Of a stretch of 64,000 nt of DNA, positions 17,054 to 25,006 are shown piece after piece. This DNA comes from Bacillota bacterium (GTDB lineage: Bacteria; Bacillota; Clostridia; Lachnospirales; Lachnospiraceae). A model generated the notes under the pieces. The model saw only the letters and a list, made by a program, of their open reading frames with translations, ran no database searches and was not told where the DNA came from. A program made the translations under genes and the position numbers. Location of the stretch: assembly GCA_023395555.1 (NCBI GenBank), contig JAEWYQ010000024.1, positions 58,524 through 122,523 on the forward strand, given 5' to 3'. Within the stretch, counting starts at the first letter, position 1, and the number at the start of each line of letters is the position of its first letter.

Positions 17054-18550
17054 CTAATCCCCGTGCTTTTGATTTAACACCATCGCAATCGCGGATTTCC
17101 AACCCTCATAACGTCTTTGGCATTCCTGCGGCTCCATCTTCGGCTGATACAGCTTCGCCTCATTATCCTGGAACAGCTCCTCCGCCCGGTATAGCCCCAT
17201 GCCGATTCCGGCCATATAGGCCGCTCCGATGACAGACAGCTCCTCCGATTCCGGCACCCGGACACGGATGCCCTGGATGTCACTCTGGAACTGCATGAGA
17301 TATTCGTTTCTCGTCGGCCCGCCATCCACTCGCAGTTCCTTTATCTCAAGTTCCGCTTCCCGGCCCATCACCTTCACAATATCCGTAATCTGGTATGCAA
17401 TGGATTCCAGGGCCGCTTTCACAATCTCCGCCCTGCCTGTCTTTCTCGTCATCCCGCAGAGGATCGCCGCGGCCTCGCTCTTCCAATACGGCGCTCCCAG
17501 GCCGGAGAAAGCAGGTACCAGATAAGTCCGGTCCGCCGCATTGGCCCCTTTGGCAATCGCCTCTGTCTCCGCGGCGCTCCGGATCAGCCCCAGATCATCC
17601 TTCAGCCAGCTGATTACCGCACCGGTATAATTAATATTCCCTTCCAGGACGTACTCGACCTTGCCGTCCATTCCCCAGGCAAGGGAGGTTACGATCCCTC
17701 TGGTACTGAAAATAGGCTTTGTGCCGATATTCATCATAATCGAGGAGCCGGTTCCATAGGTGGCCTTCACCATCCCTTCCTTCCGGCAGTTCTGTCCAAA
17801 CAACGCCCCGTGGGAATCCCCCATGGCGCTGTGAATCGGAATCGGGTGTTCCAGGTATCCGCCCAGATCCGTCCCTCCGAAATTGGCATTGGAAGCACAT
17901 ACCTGTGCCAGACCTTCCGGATTAATTCCAAACAGTCCGCAGATTTCCTTGTCCCATTCCAGGGTGCGGATATTGAACAACTGTGTTCTGGATGCGTTGG
18001 AGTAATCCGTCTTATAGCTCTGATTGCCTGTGAGGCGATAGATCAGCCAGCTGTCCATGGTCCCATAGGCCAGCTCACCTCTTCCTGCTTTCCTTGCGGC
18101 ACCCTCCACCTCTTCCAGAACCCAGGCTATCTTAGCCGCGGTAAAATAAGGCGACAAATTCAGCCCTGTACGGCTTTGTATCAGGTCTGAATGCTTCTCA
18201 AGACTTTTACATATAGACGCCCCTCTGGCGCACTGCCATACGATTGCATTATACACGGGCCGCCCGCTCGTCCGGTCCCATACGACGGCGGTCTCTCTCT
18301 GATTGGTTAATCCAACGGCGGCAATCTCCGCTTTATCAATTCCCGTCTTCTCTATGACGGCCCTGGCCACTGCCAGGGTATTGGAATAGATCTGCTCCGG
18401 GTCATGCTCCACCCAGCCCAGCTCATTGACGATCTGGTCATGGGGCAGATCGCTCCGCCCCAGAATCCTTCCCTGACTGTCGAAAATAAGCGCCTTGGTT
18501 CCCTGAGTGCTCTGATCAATTCCGAGGATATATTGCTTCCTATTCTCCAT
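17054..18550 (-). CDS. FGGY-family carbohydrate kinase
   Basis: This 498-residue sugar kinase has two actin-like domains. The N-terminal ILGIDQSTQGTKALIFD phosphate loop, GLTNQRETAVVWD, GTMDSWLIYRLTG, and the C-terminal GLGAPYW and LRVDGGPTRNEYLMQF are FGGY signatures. The sequence is closer to the glycerol kinase/erythritol kinase branch than to typical xylulokinase. It overlaps the transketolase C-terminal subunit by 11 bases, so expression is coupled. From context it should phosphorylate the ketose made by the isomerase at 20590-21993, giving a ketose phosphate for the split transketolase. D-apulose or another short or branched ketose is possible; glycerol is also possible from sequence alone. 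Confidence 0.9.
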   Translation of the reverse strand: MENRKQYILGIDQSTQGTKALIFDSQGRILGRSDLPHDQIVNELGWVEHDPEQIYSNTLAVARAVIEKTGIDKAEIAAVGLTNQRETAVVWDRTSGRPVYNAIVWQCARGASICKSLEKHSDLIQSRTGLNLSPYFTAAKIAWVLEEVEGAARKAGRGELAYGTMDSWLIYRLTGNQSYKTDYSNASRTQLFNIRTLEWDKEICGLFGINPEGLAQVCASNANFGGTDLGGYLEHPIPIHSAMGDSHGALFGQNCRKEGMVKATYGTGSSIMMNIGTKPIFSTRGIVTSLAWGMDGKVEYVLEGNINYTGAVISWLKDDLGLIRSAAETEAIAKGANAADRTYLVPAFSGLGAPYWKSEAAAILCGMTRKTGRAEIVKAALESIAYQITDIVKVMGREAELEIKELRVDGGPTRNEYLMQFQSDIQGIRVRVPESEELSVIGAAYMAGIGMGLYRAEELFQDNEAKLYQPKMEPQECQRRYEGWKSAIAMVLNQKHGD

Positions 18551-19559
18551 CGCTCAACATCTCCAATGCGGTTGCTACAATTCCTTCGGTACTGAGCCCG
18601 TAATAATCGAATACCTCCTGGGATTTTCCTGCCACTGCCGGGGCATCCGGCAAGGCCAGATTGCGGACCGGCTTCGGGCAATTTCCCGCAACGATCTGGC
18701 AGACCATGGCACCCATGCCGCCGATTATGGAATGCTCCTCTACGGTGATCACAGCCTTTACCTTCCCTGCCGCCTTAAGAACTGCCGCTTTATCCATTGG
18801 CTTCACACAATACATATCCAGTACTGTGGCATGTATCCCTTTCTTCTCCAGCTCCCAGGCGGCCAGCAATGCCGGTCTCACCATCTCGCCGCAGGCGATG
18901 ATTGCCAGATCATCCCCTTCACACAGTACGGTTGCCTGATCCAGGGTAAAGGGAATTTGATCCGGTGAACCCTCACTATGTTCGGTGCGCACCTCTGTAG
19001 GTGCAGTATTATATTCTCCCGTATTATCCTTTGACCGCAATGGATAGATATCCTCTACCGGATTGCGTCCGACTCTGATATAAGCCGGCTTTTGATCCTT
19101 CAATAATGCATCGATCAGGCATTTGGTCTGATGACGGTCACTGGGCAGATAGACTCTCATATTGGGTATGGAGGCCATAGACGCAATATCCTGGTTGGAA
19201 TGGTGGGTCATACCCAGGGAACCATAGCTAATTCCTCCGCTGATGCCGATGAGCTTTACATTGGTATTGGAATAGGCCACGTCTACCTTGGCCTGTTCCA
19301 TACTCCTGGTAGACAGGAAGCAGGCCGGGGAAGCGGCAAACACTTTCTTCCCTGTCCTGGCCAGCCCTGCGGCAATGCTCACCAGATTCTGTTCCGCAAT
19401 CCCTACTTCAATAAACTGCTCCTTATGAGCCCTGGCAAATTCCGTTAAAGAAGCCGAGCCCCTGGAATCACTGCATAATACAACAATCTCCTTATCCGTA
19501 TTGGCCTTATCAATCAATACATTACAGATTGCCTGGCGGTTGGGTATATTATTCTTCAT
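18540..19559 (-). CDS. transketolase, C-terminal subunit (split enzyme)
   Basis: This 339-residue subunit carries the pyrimidine-binding and C-terminal domains of transketolase (GSASLTEFARAHKEQFIEVGIAEQNLVSIAAGLA, read in pieces). Diagnostic stretches include EVGIAEQNLVSIAAGLA with the catalytic Glu, GMTHHSNQDIASM and VITVEEHSIIGG. I choose the ATG at 19559, which follows a GGAGG site and overlaps the N-terminal subunit's stop by 11 bases. The ATG at 19643 would add 28 atypical residues inside the neighbour. It pairs with the 19549-20376 product to form an alpha2-beta2 thiamine diphosphate enzyme. Split transketolases in such operons often serve a dedicated sugar. Confidence 0.92.
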   Translation of the reverse strand: MKNNIPNRQAICNVLIDKANTDKEIVVLCSDSRGSASLTEFARAHKEQFIEVGIAEQNLVSIAAGLARTGKKVFAASPACFLSTRSMEQAKVDVAYSNTNVKLIGISGGISYGSLGMTHHSNQDIASMASIPNMRVYLPSDRHQTKCLIDALLKDQKPAYIRVGRNPVEDIYPLRSKDNTGEYNTAPTEVRTEHSEGSPDQIPFTLDQATVLCEGDDLAIIACGEMVRPALLAAWELEKKGIHATVLDMYCVKPMDKAAVLKAAGKVKAVITVEEHSIIGGMGAMVCQIVAGNCPKPVRNLALPDAPAVAGKSQEVFDYYGLSTEGIVATALEMLSDGE

Positions 19560-20376
19560 TGGCCGAGACCCTCCTTTGCTCCAGTTCTTCCATTGCCTGG
19601 TTATATTCCTCTGCCGAGGGCACCCTGTGATGCCAGGCGGCATTATTCTCCATAAAGGATACCCCGAAGCCTTTCACCGTATCCGCAATAATCACCGTCG
19701 GCTTGCCCTTGTAGGCCTTTGCCTCTCCAAAGGCCTCGCGCAAAGAAGCAGTATCATTGCCAACCGCATGGATTACATGCCATCCGAAGGAAGCCCACCG
19801 TTGATCCTGGCTGTCCTGGGACATCACTTCCTCCGTGGAGCCGGAGATCTGGAGCCGGTTGCGATCCACAACCGCACAGAGATTATCCAGCTTATAATGT
19901 CCGGCAGCCATGGCTCCTTCCCATACGGAGCCTTCCGCCAGTTCTCCGTCTCCCATTACGGTATAGACCCGGTTGCCCGTACCGCTCATTCTGGCCCCCA
20001 GCGCCATTCCGATACAGACGGACAGCCCGTGCCCTAAGGAACCGGAATTCATCTCAATTCCCGCCACCTTATTATTGGGATGCCCGATGTAGATACTCTG
20101 AAAGGTGGAATAGGTCAGCAGATCCTCCTTCGGGAAGAAGCCCCGGTCTGCCAGCACGGCGTAAAGCGCTTCCACCGAATGCCCCTTGCTCAGGATAAAA
20201 TAATCTCTCTCCGGAGATTGTGCCAGCTCCGGAGATATGTTCATCTCACTGTAATAAAGGGTAACCAGGATATCCATCACCGAGAAATCCCCGCCGATAT
20301 GTCCCGTCTTGGCACGGTATATCATATTAAGCACATCTTTCCTTAATTCAAAAGATTTCGCCTGTAAATTATTCAT
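19549..20376 (-). CDS. transketolase, N-terminal thiamine-diphosphate-binding subunit (split enzyme)
   Basis: This 275-residue subunit holds the ThDP-binding domain: HIGGDFSVMDILVTLYY, SLGHGLSVCIGMALGARM, then the GDGELAEGSVWEGAMAAG motif with downstream Asn residues that bind magnesium and diphosphate. The start at 20376 is chosen for its GGAGG site with five-base spacing. The ATG at 20388 lacks one. Together with the C-terminal subunit it transfers two-carbon ketol units between sugar phosphates. It follows the isomerase gene after a spacer of about 210 bases with tandem repeats, still on the same strand, so it belongs to the same cluster. Confidence 0.93.
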   Translation of the reverse strand: MNNLQAKSFELRKDVLNMIYRAKTGHIGGDFSVMDILVTLYYSEMNISPELAQSPERDYFILSKGHSVEALYAVLADRGFFPKEDLLTYSTFQSIYIGHPNNKVAGIEMNSGSLGHGLSVCIGMALGARMSGTGNRVYTVMGDGELAEGSVWEGAMAAGHYKLDNLCAVVDRNRLQISGSTEEVMSQDSQDQRWASFGWHVIHAVGNDTASLREAFGEAKAYKGKPTVIIADTVKGFGVSFMENNAAWHHRVPSAEEYNQAMEELEQRRVSANEE

Positions 20377-20410
20377 TCTTACCTCCATTCACTGCATGAA
20401 ACGGTATCTC

Positions 20411-20485
20411 TTCATACAAAGCTTGTTTCTCAATACAAAGCTTGTTTCTCAACACAAAGCTTGTTCTTTCATACGAAGCTGTCCT
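20411..20485. repeat. tandem repeat of 19 bases, about four copies
   Basis: Three nearly identical 19-base units of the form CAATACAAAGCTTGTTTCT, plus a fourth degenerate one, lie in the spacer between the isomerase gene and the transketolase genes. Each unit has the palindrome AAGCTT at its centre. The unit length is not a multiple of three. The rest of the spacer (to 20589) shows no gene. Confidence 0.8.
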
Positions 20486-20589
20486 CAACACTCTCCGCGG
20501 TCTCTGACACCATGCGTATTTCTTAACATTATGTGCATTCCTGACACCGTGAATATACGTTGCCGGCAATCTATTTATTCGTCGATACT

Positions 20590-21993
20590 TTATTCCCCCC
20601 GGATGTAAGCCTTAACTTCTTCCTCAACAGGATCGTAGAGATCAGGCTTTACTCCGATGTATTTACAAGCTTCATACAATACAGGCACTACATCCTTATG
20701 AATACCCACGCAGTGATGGATATACGGTCCGCACACCAGCTTATCCTCCAGCCGTTTCAGGTTCGCCACCTTAATCCACACATAGGTACCCTTGGTATAA
20801 GGACCTTCCACACCTTCCGCATTGCCCAGAAGCATGGAGTACTCTCCGTTATCGCCGTCAAAGCGGCACAGGGTCATCCTACCGTGCTTTGCTTCCGCTT
20901 CCACAGCACCAGGATGCTCAAAGGCAAGAGGGTAGCCGATGGTAGGCTTTTCTTTTGCTACGGAGATGGGCCATGGTCCGCAATGCTGCAGCAGCTCCCC
21001 ATTCTCATCATCGGGATGGCGCACGGTCCAGTCCGCGAAAAAGCTCCTGGTATCATCTAACGCCGCCGCCTCTACCAGCAAGGAGGTAATAGCTCCGTGG
21101 ATATCCGTCTCACAGACAACCGGAATTCCCTCTTCATTTAACAGTGAATTAGCTGCGCAGGGCATGATGCCCAACTCTCCCTGGAGGGCATTCCAGCACT
21201 GAATCGCTATGGCTTTGCAGCCGTATTGGCTGGCCAGGCTTTTCATCGCCACCTTTAAGGCCGCCACATTCTCCAGCTGTTCCTCCTTAATCTTGATGTT
21301 CATATTGGTTCTGCAATAGTCCATTACCGCAAGAACTTCCTTCTTCTCCTCGTCCTTCACCTTCTTCACCGCAGCAGTAAGCTCCGGCATGGGAATCGGA
21401 GACAACTGGATATTAAAGCGCTCCAGAAGCTCTCCCTCGTTACACATGGTGGACCAGAAATCAAAGGGTCTGGGTGCGATTTGAAGTATTCTGATATTCC
21501 GGAAGGTCTTTACCACATTGCATACCGCTAGGAAATCAAAAATTCCTCTGGCGAATTCGGGATCACTTAAGCGGCAATTGGTCATATAAGTAAAGGGCAC
21601 CTGGAATCTGCGAAGCACCTTACCGGTCGCAAACAGGCCGCACTGGCTGTCCCGCAGGCGAATTCCGTTCTCATCCGGCCTCTCATCCCTGGGTCCCCAT
21701 AGGAGTACCGGAACATTCAGCTCCTTCGCCAGCCTTGCAACCACATACTCCGTACCGAAATTACAGTGGGGGAAAAACAAACCGTCAATCTTCTCTCTTC
21801 TGAATTTTTCAGCAATTTTTTCACGGTCCAGCTCATCATAAAAAAGCCCTTCTTCGTTGATATCTGTTATGTCGACAAATTCCACTCCTAATTTCGTCAG
21901 CTTTTCTCTTGTTAAATCAGCGTATTTCACTGCATCCGGTGCGCTGAAAATACTTCTTCTGGTGGGCGCAAAACCAATTTTAACCTTTTTCAT
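20590..21993 (-). CDS. L-fucose/L-arabinose isomerase-like protein
   Basis: This 467-residue protein begins MKKVKIGFAPTRRSIFS and contains FPHCNFGTEYVVARLAKEL, PVLLWGPRDERPDENG and LRDSQCGLFATGKVL. These features identify the fold of L-fucose and L-arabinose isomerases, which interconvert aldoses and ketoses with a divalent metal. Other conserved parts are IQCWNALQGELGIMPCA and VCETDIHGAITSLLVEAA, which hold acidic metal ligands in the family. It is the first gene of the cluster, directly behind a good promoter, and precedes transketolase and FGGY kinase genes. This order fits isomerisation, phosphorylation and ketol transfer of one sugar. The exact aldose is unknown. Confidence 0.88.
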   Translation of the reverse strand: MKKVKIGFAPTRRSIFSAPDAVKYADLTREKLTKLGVEFVDITDINEEGLFYDELDREKIAEKFRREKIDGLFFPHCNFGTEYVVARLAKELNVPVLLWGPRDERPDENGIRLRDSQCGLFATGKVLRRFQVPFTYMTNCRLSDPEFARGIFDFLAVCNVVKTFRNIRILQIAPRPFDFWSTMCNEGELLERFNIQLSPIPMPELTAAVKKVKDEEKKEVLAVMDYCRTNMNIKIKEEQLENVAALKVAMKSLASQYGCKAIAIQCWNALQGELGIMPCAANSLLNEEGIPVVCETDIHGAITSLLVEAAALDDTRSFFADWTVRHPDDENGELLQHCGPWPISVAKEKPTIGYPLAFEHPGAVEAEAKHGRMTLCRFDGDNGEYSMLLGNAEGVEGPYTKGTYVWIKVANLKRLEDKLVCGPYIHHCVGIHKDVVPVLYEACKYIGVKPDLYDPVEEEVKAYIRGE

Positions 21994-22046
21994 CAGAACA
22001 TCTCCTTTTTTATTTTTATATTTTAAGTAAATATTTTATATGTTTT

Positions 22047-22074
22047 ATTATAAACTTTTTATATTATTTTTCAA
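22047..22074 (-). promoter_or_regulatory. sigma-A promoter of the isomerase-transketolase cluster
   Basis: TTGAAA (22069-22074) and a perfect TATAAT (22047-22052) on the minus strand are 16 bases apart in an AT-rich region, about 55 bases before the isomerase start. No clear operator is visible around it. Confidence 0.65.
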
Positions 22075-22221
22075 GTATTTTTACTAAGAATTTAATGGAA
22101 CCGATAAAACAGAGAACCAGCCAGGGAAAATTTAATGCCGTTGCCTCAGAACTGTAACGCAGGATAGCACATAAAAATCGAAGCATATGCAATGAGATAT
22201 TGCGGCCGTCGCATGATCTGC

Positions 22222-22227
22222 TATAAT
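22222..22227 (+). promoter_or_regulatory. extended -10 promoter of the LytTR operon
   Basis: TATAAT at 22222-22227 is preceded by TG one base upstream, giving an extended -10 element. The -35 region is poor. It lies 25 bases before the TTG start, so the leader is short. Confidence 0.5.
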
Positions 22228-22251
22228 TGGAATAAGGGGGGGGAGAAGAAT

Positions 22252-22713
22252 TTGAAAATCAATTATTATCAAGATGATACACTGAAGGAAAATCGAATAG
22301 AGGTATATTACGGCGAGCTGGATTCCGAAATCGCCGGTGTAATGAACTATTTTGAAGCCCACGGGGCGATTATAGGGAAGCGAGATTCCTTACGGAAAAG
22401 GATATTTCCGGGTGAGATATTTTATCTGGAAGTGGTGGACAGGCGCTGCTATGCCTATCTGGAGCATGAGGTTTATCAGGTCGATTATAGTCTGAGGGAT
22501 TTTCAGGAGCGCTTTTACAGCAATGGTTTCATACAGATTGGAAAATCCGTGCTGGTGAATGTCTACAAAGTAACTCATATGAAAACGGATTTTAATATGA
22601 AGATGCAGCTTCAAATGGAAAATGGAGAAACTTTGGTTTTAAACAGAGCTTACAAAGCGCGGTTTATCTCATTTCTAAAGAATATGGAGGAGGGAAATCA
22701 TGAAGCTAATTGA
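22252..22713 (+). CDS. LytTR-domain DNA-binding regulator
   Basis: This 153-residue protein has a C-terminal LytTR domain (FPGEIFYLEVVDRRCYAYLE, then FIQIGKSVLVNVYKV and LNRAYKARFISFLKNM), which binds DNA through beta-strands. There is no receiver domain, as in the stand-alone LytTR regulators found with DUF3021 membrane proteins. I choose the TTG at 22252 because a strong purine-rich ribosome site (AAGGGGGGGAGAAGAA) sits just before it. An ATG at 22192 would put the promoter -10 inside the gene. It overlaps the next gene by 14 bases. The pair typically controls its own operon and the membrane partner modulates its activity. Confidence 0.85.
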   Translation: MKINYYQDDTLKENRIEVYYGELDSEIAGVMNYFEAHGAIIGKRDSLRKRIFPGEIFYLEVVDRRCYAYLEHEVYQVDYSLRDFQERFYSNGFIQIGKSVLVNVYKVTHMKTDFNMKMQLQMENGETLVLNRAYKARFISFLKNMEEGNHEAN

Positions 22714-23134
22714 CAAGAGATCGTTTTGGCCAACGGTATGCGTGGTATATACGGCCTTATCCGCTACTAAGATTATAATAGAAGCAATCTTTCAGAAAGT
22801 ATTCGGGAATTATCAGCAAAACCTGGTCATGATATTATTTTTATCCTTTCTGGGAACCCTGGTGCTGTCACAGCATTACCGCCTGAGCCATATTCCCCTT
22901 CCGCTGATTATCATCGGACAGTACACCTTATTGGTGGGATGTGTAATGCTTATCACCTGGGTTATAAGCTTTTACTCGGAAGTCCACCCTGACGGTTACA
23001 TGGATATCTTTCTGTCCTTTACCATTCCGTATGCCATAGGTGCCATCCTGTACTATGTCCAATTATGGAAGGAAGTCAGAAAAATAAACCAGTTGCTGAA
23101 TAACATTAAAAAGGAGAGCAAAGAAAATGAATAA
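22700..23134 (+). CDS. DUF3021 family membrane protein
   Basis: This 144-residue integral membrane protein has four hydrophobic segments (about residues 10-30, 40-58, 70-92 and 103-120). A charged C-terminal tail (KEVRKINQLLNNIKKESKEN) probably faces the cytoplasm. The length, topology and position directly behind a LytTR regulator match DUF3021 proteins. These are thought to act as membrane partners or inhibitors of the regulator. It overlaps the regulator gene by 14 bases and the following gene by 8 bases, indicating tight translational coupling. Confidence 0.85.
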   Translation: MKLIDKRSFWPTVCVVYTALSATKIIIEAIFQKVFGNYQQNLVMILFLSFLGTLVLSQHYRLSHIPLPLIIIGQYTLLVGCVMLITWVISFYSEVHPDGYMDIFLSFTIPYAIGAILYYVQLWKEVRKINQLLNNIKKESKENE

Positions 23135-23783
23135 AAAGGTTACCGGTTTGGATTTTTTATCATTAAGTCTTTACGCATTCGGAGGGTTAGGGCTTGAGGC
23201 GCTCTATGCTTACCTCATAGAGCCTGCCCTATATGGGGGACCGATGCAGGATTGGACCAAAGTCCAGATGATATCCCATTGGATTATCACCTGCCTCACC
23301 TGGGGGCTGGTGGCATTTTATCTGATCCGGACTTCAAGCAGGAAATACGGCTTTCCCCTCTTCCAGCAGGCACCGCCAATGAAGGTCTGGCAATGGATAT
23401 CGGTGTCAGGCACCGTTATATTTTCTCTTCTCATGAGTTATATGAGCTGGGATGGCTTCAAGATATGGATGGAGTTCCAGAAAAAAGGCCCGCTGCTCTT
23501 TTTATTCCAATATATCTATTATGCCTTTGAAACAGTATTGTTTATGCTGATCATTGTCTTCGGCCAGAAGGCTCTTGAAATCTGGACCGGAAATCGGAAA
23601 TTCCCTTATGGCGGTATTATCTGCGGACTTACCTGGGGGCTGGCTCATATTTTGACAAAGGGAAGCATATGGATCGGCCTGGAGGGCCTTATCCTGGGCT
23701 TCATGCTGGGAGCAGCTTACCTGCTTGTAAACCGGGACATTAAAAAAACCTATCTTGTCTTTCTTCTTATGTTTGTATTATAG
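23127..23783 (+). CDS. multi-pass membrane protein, CPBP (CAAX protease-like) related, degenerate motifs
   Basis: This 218-residue protein has six or seven hydrophobic segments. The stretch GGIICGLTWGLAHILTKG near residue 168 resembles the second conserved motif (Phe/Trp-x-x-x-His) of CPBP intramembrane proteases, and the helix before it holds a Glu (YAFETVLFML). The double-Glu first motif and the final His-x-x-x-Asn motif are not evident. It may therefore be an inactive or divergent member, or an unrelated membrane protein. It overlaps the DUF3021 gene by 8 bases and ends the operon at the hairpin starting at 23844. Confidence 0.6.
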   Translation: MNKKVTGLDFLSLSLYAFGGLGLEALYAYLIEPALYGGPMQDWTKVQMISHWIITCLTWGLVAFYLIRTSSRKYGFPLFQQAPPMKVWQWISVSGTVIFSLLMSYMSWDGFKIWMEFQKKGPLLFLFQYIYYAFETVLFMLIIVFGQKALEIWTGNRKFPYGGIICGLTWGLAHILTKGSIWIGLEGLILGFMLGAAYLLVNRDIKKTYLVFLLMFVL

Positions 23784-23843
23784 ACTTTGCTCACCGAGCC
23801 TTTGTTGATACAAACGGACCGGATACACGGCAATCAACAAAAT

Positions 23844-23885
23844 AAAGCCATAAGAAGCAGAAAATCATCCGCCTCTTATGGCTTT
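23844..23885. terminator. bidirectional hairpin terminator, first copy of a repeated element
   Basis: AAAGCCATAAGAAGC pairs with GCCTCTTATGGCTTT across a 12-base loop with one mismatch and is flanked by A and T tracts. It lies between convergent genes. A nearly identical copy is at 35202-35242. Confidence 0.8.
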
Positions 23886-23907
23886 ATCATTATGTACGAA
23901 GAGAAAA

Positions 23908-24186
23908 TTAATAGGAATAGGAATTTAATGCATTAAACAGCAGCGCAGCAAAGGATGCATAGAAAATAATTCCCAATACGATTCCGATTGCTGTCATAAT
24001 CAACATGGCACGGCAGTAATTCCTTCTGCTCACATTTCCCTGTCCAAAGGCCCATACAAACAGCATAATAATTCCGACACACGGAATAGCCTGTACAATA
24101 AGCGTGATTAACCAATCACCCAGACTCATGGGTTTTTCCATCGGGAGACCGTTGGGGGCTCCGTATTGTGCTCCATAATTATCCAT
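23908..24186 (-). CDS. small two-helix membrane protein
   Basis: This 92-residue protein starts behind a strong GGAGG site. The first 25 residues are Gly/Pro/Tyr/Asn-rich (MDNYGAQYGAPNGLP). Two membrane helices follow, at about 29-50 and 62-88, joined by a basic loop (GNVSRRNYCR). This layout occurs often in clostridial genomes, in proteins of unknown function with a disordered polar head. It is followed on the same strand by nothing closer than the convergent LytTR operon. It may be co-transcribed with the DUF2752 gene, whose stop is 29 bases upstream. Confidence 0.8.
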   Translation of the reverse strand: MDNYGAQYGAPNGLPMEKPMSLGDWLITLIVQAIPCVGIIMLFVWAFGQGNVSRRNYCRAMLIMTAIGIVLGIIFYASFAALLFNALNSYSY

Positions 24187-24215
24187 AGTTTATTCCTCCT
24201 GGTATAAATACTAAG

Positions 24216-24653
24216 CTATTTTATCAGTTTACTCTTATGCCAAAGCATTGCTATTTTATAAAGATAATTATTCTCATTATAAACCATCGGTTCTATATTG
24301 GGAAAATCCATCTTCATCCGATAAATGTAGAAACCAATAAAAATAACTATACTTATTATAACATACAACTTTATAATTACTATATAGTTTTTTAATATTT
24401 TTTTTATAATTATGCAGTTAAGAATACCAAAAGCAACAAACAGCAATAGCGGATGCATATGAAATGATTCTCGAAAATGTCCCGTCAGCATGAGCTTTGC
24501 CGCTCTGGTCATACCGCAGGCCGGACATGGAATCCCGAAGAGTATGACGCTAAAGCATACTGTTCCAAATAAATAGTCCAGGATGATCATCGTAAGGCAA
24601 CACAATATAATTCCAACCCAATGTTTCTTAACTAATCCAATAAATGGTTTCAT
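24216..24653 (-). CDS. DUF2752 family membrane protein
   Basis: This 145-residue protein contains the family signature PCPACGMTRAAKLMLTGHF, followed by a His-Pro pair (HMHPLLLF), between membrane helices. Four hydrophobic segments are visible. I place the start at the ATG at 24653, with a GGAG about ten bases before it. A TTG at 24668 in the same frame is less likely. The Cys-x-x-Cys-Gly-Met-Thr-Arg motif suggests metal or redox chemistry, but the biochemical role is not established. It precedes the small two-helix membrane protein with a gap of 29 bases. Confidence 0.85.
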   Translation of the reverse strand: MKPFIGLVKKHWVGIILCCLTMIILDYLFGTVCFSVILFGIPCPACGMTRAAKLMLTGHFRESFHMHPLLLFVAFGILNCIIIKKILKNYIVIIKLYVIISIVIFIGFYIYRMKMDFPNIEPMVYNENNYLYKIAMLWHKSKLIK

Positions 24654-25006
24654 CCTGCAACACTCCAAAGTATACTAGTTTTGGCTTATCCTCTGATACA
24701 ACTGAAGATTTCCAGTAATCCTCGTTTATACTGTGAAGATATCTGCTCTTCTTCACAATGGCTATGATAACATATTCTTTTATATAGATACAAATTTTTT
24801 TCAAAACCTATTAAAAAGATGTAAGTTCTGGTATAAAAATCAGTCAAGAGAAAATAAACAGAATATCAAGAAAGCCATACCGTTCCTCTGGTATGACTTT
24901 CTTGATATTCTCTCATAGATTAAAAATGCAATGAAACAAAGCTTTCATTATTCAATTGGGACTCTCCCGGGGCAACTGTATGATATCTGCCGTCAGCAAA
25001 TGCATA
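24654..25006. other. intergenic region with terminator and a possible coding remnant
   Basis: This 350-base stretch contains a long hairpin (24861-24910, listed separately). On the minus strand it also has a 28-codon open stretch (24920-25006) that directly continues the frame of the 2-hydroxyacid dehydrogenase after its TGA stop. That stretch encodes YAFADGRYHTVAPGES followed by a short tail and TAA. The rest is AT-rich and shows no gene. Confidence 0.6.
24861..24910. terminator. strong bidirectional hairpin
   Basis: Arms of 21 bases (24861-24881 and 24890-24910) pair with a single mismatch around an 8-base loop. It lies between the IclR-controlled operon and the DUF2752 gene and probably terminates that operon. 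Confidence 0.8.

Noticed and set aside
19560..19643. extended N-terminus of the transketolase C-terminal subunit
   Set aside because: The 28 extra residues lie inside the partner gene, resemble no transketolase, and a GGAGG site supports the start at 19559.
20411..20485. CRISPR array
   Set aside because: The 19-base units are directly adjacent with no spacers and no cas genes nearby.
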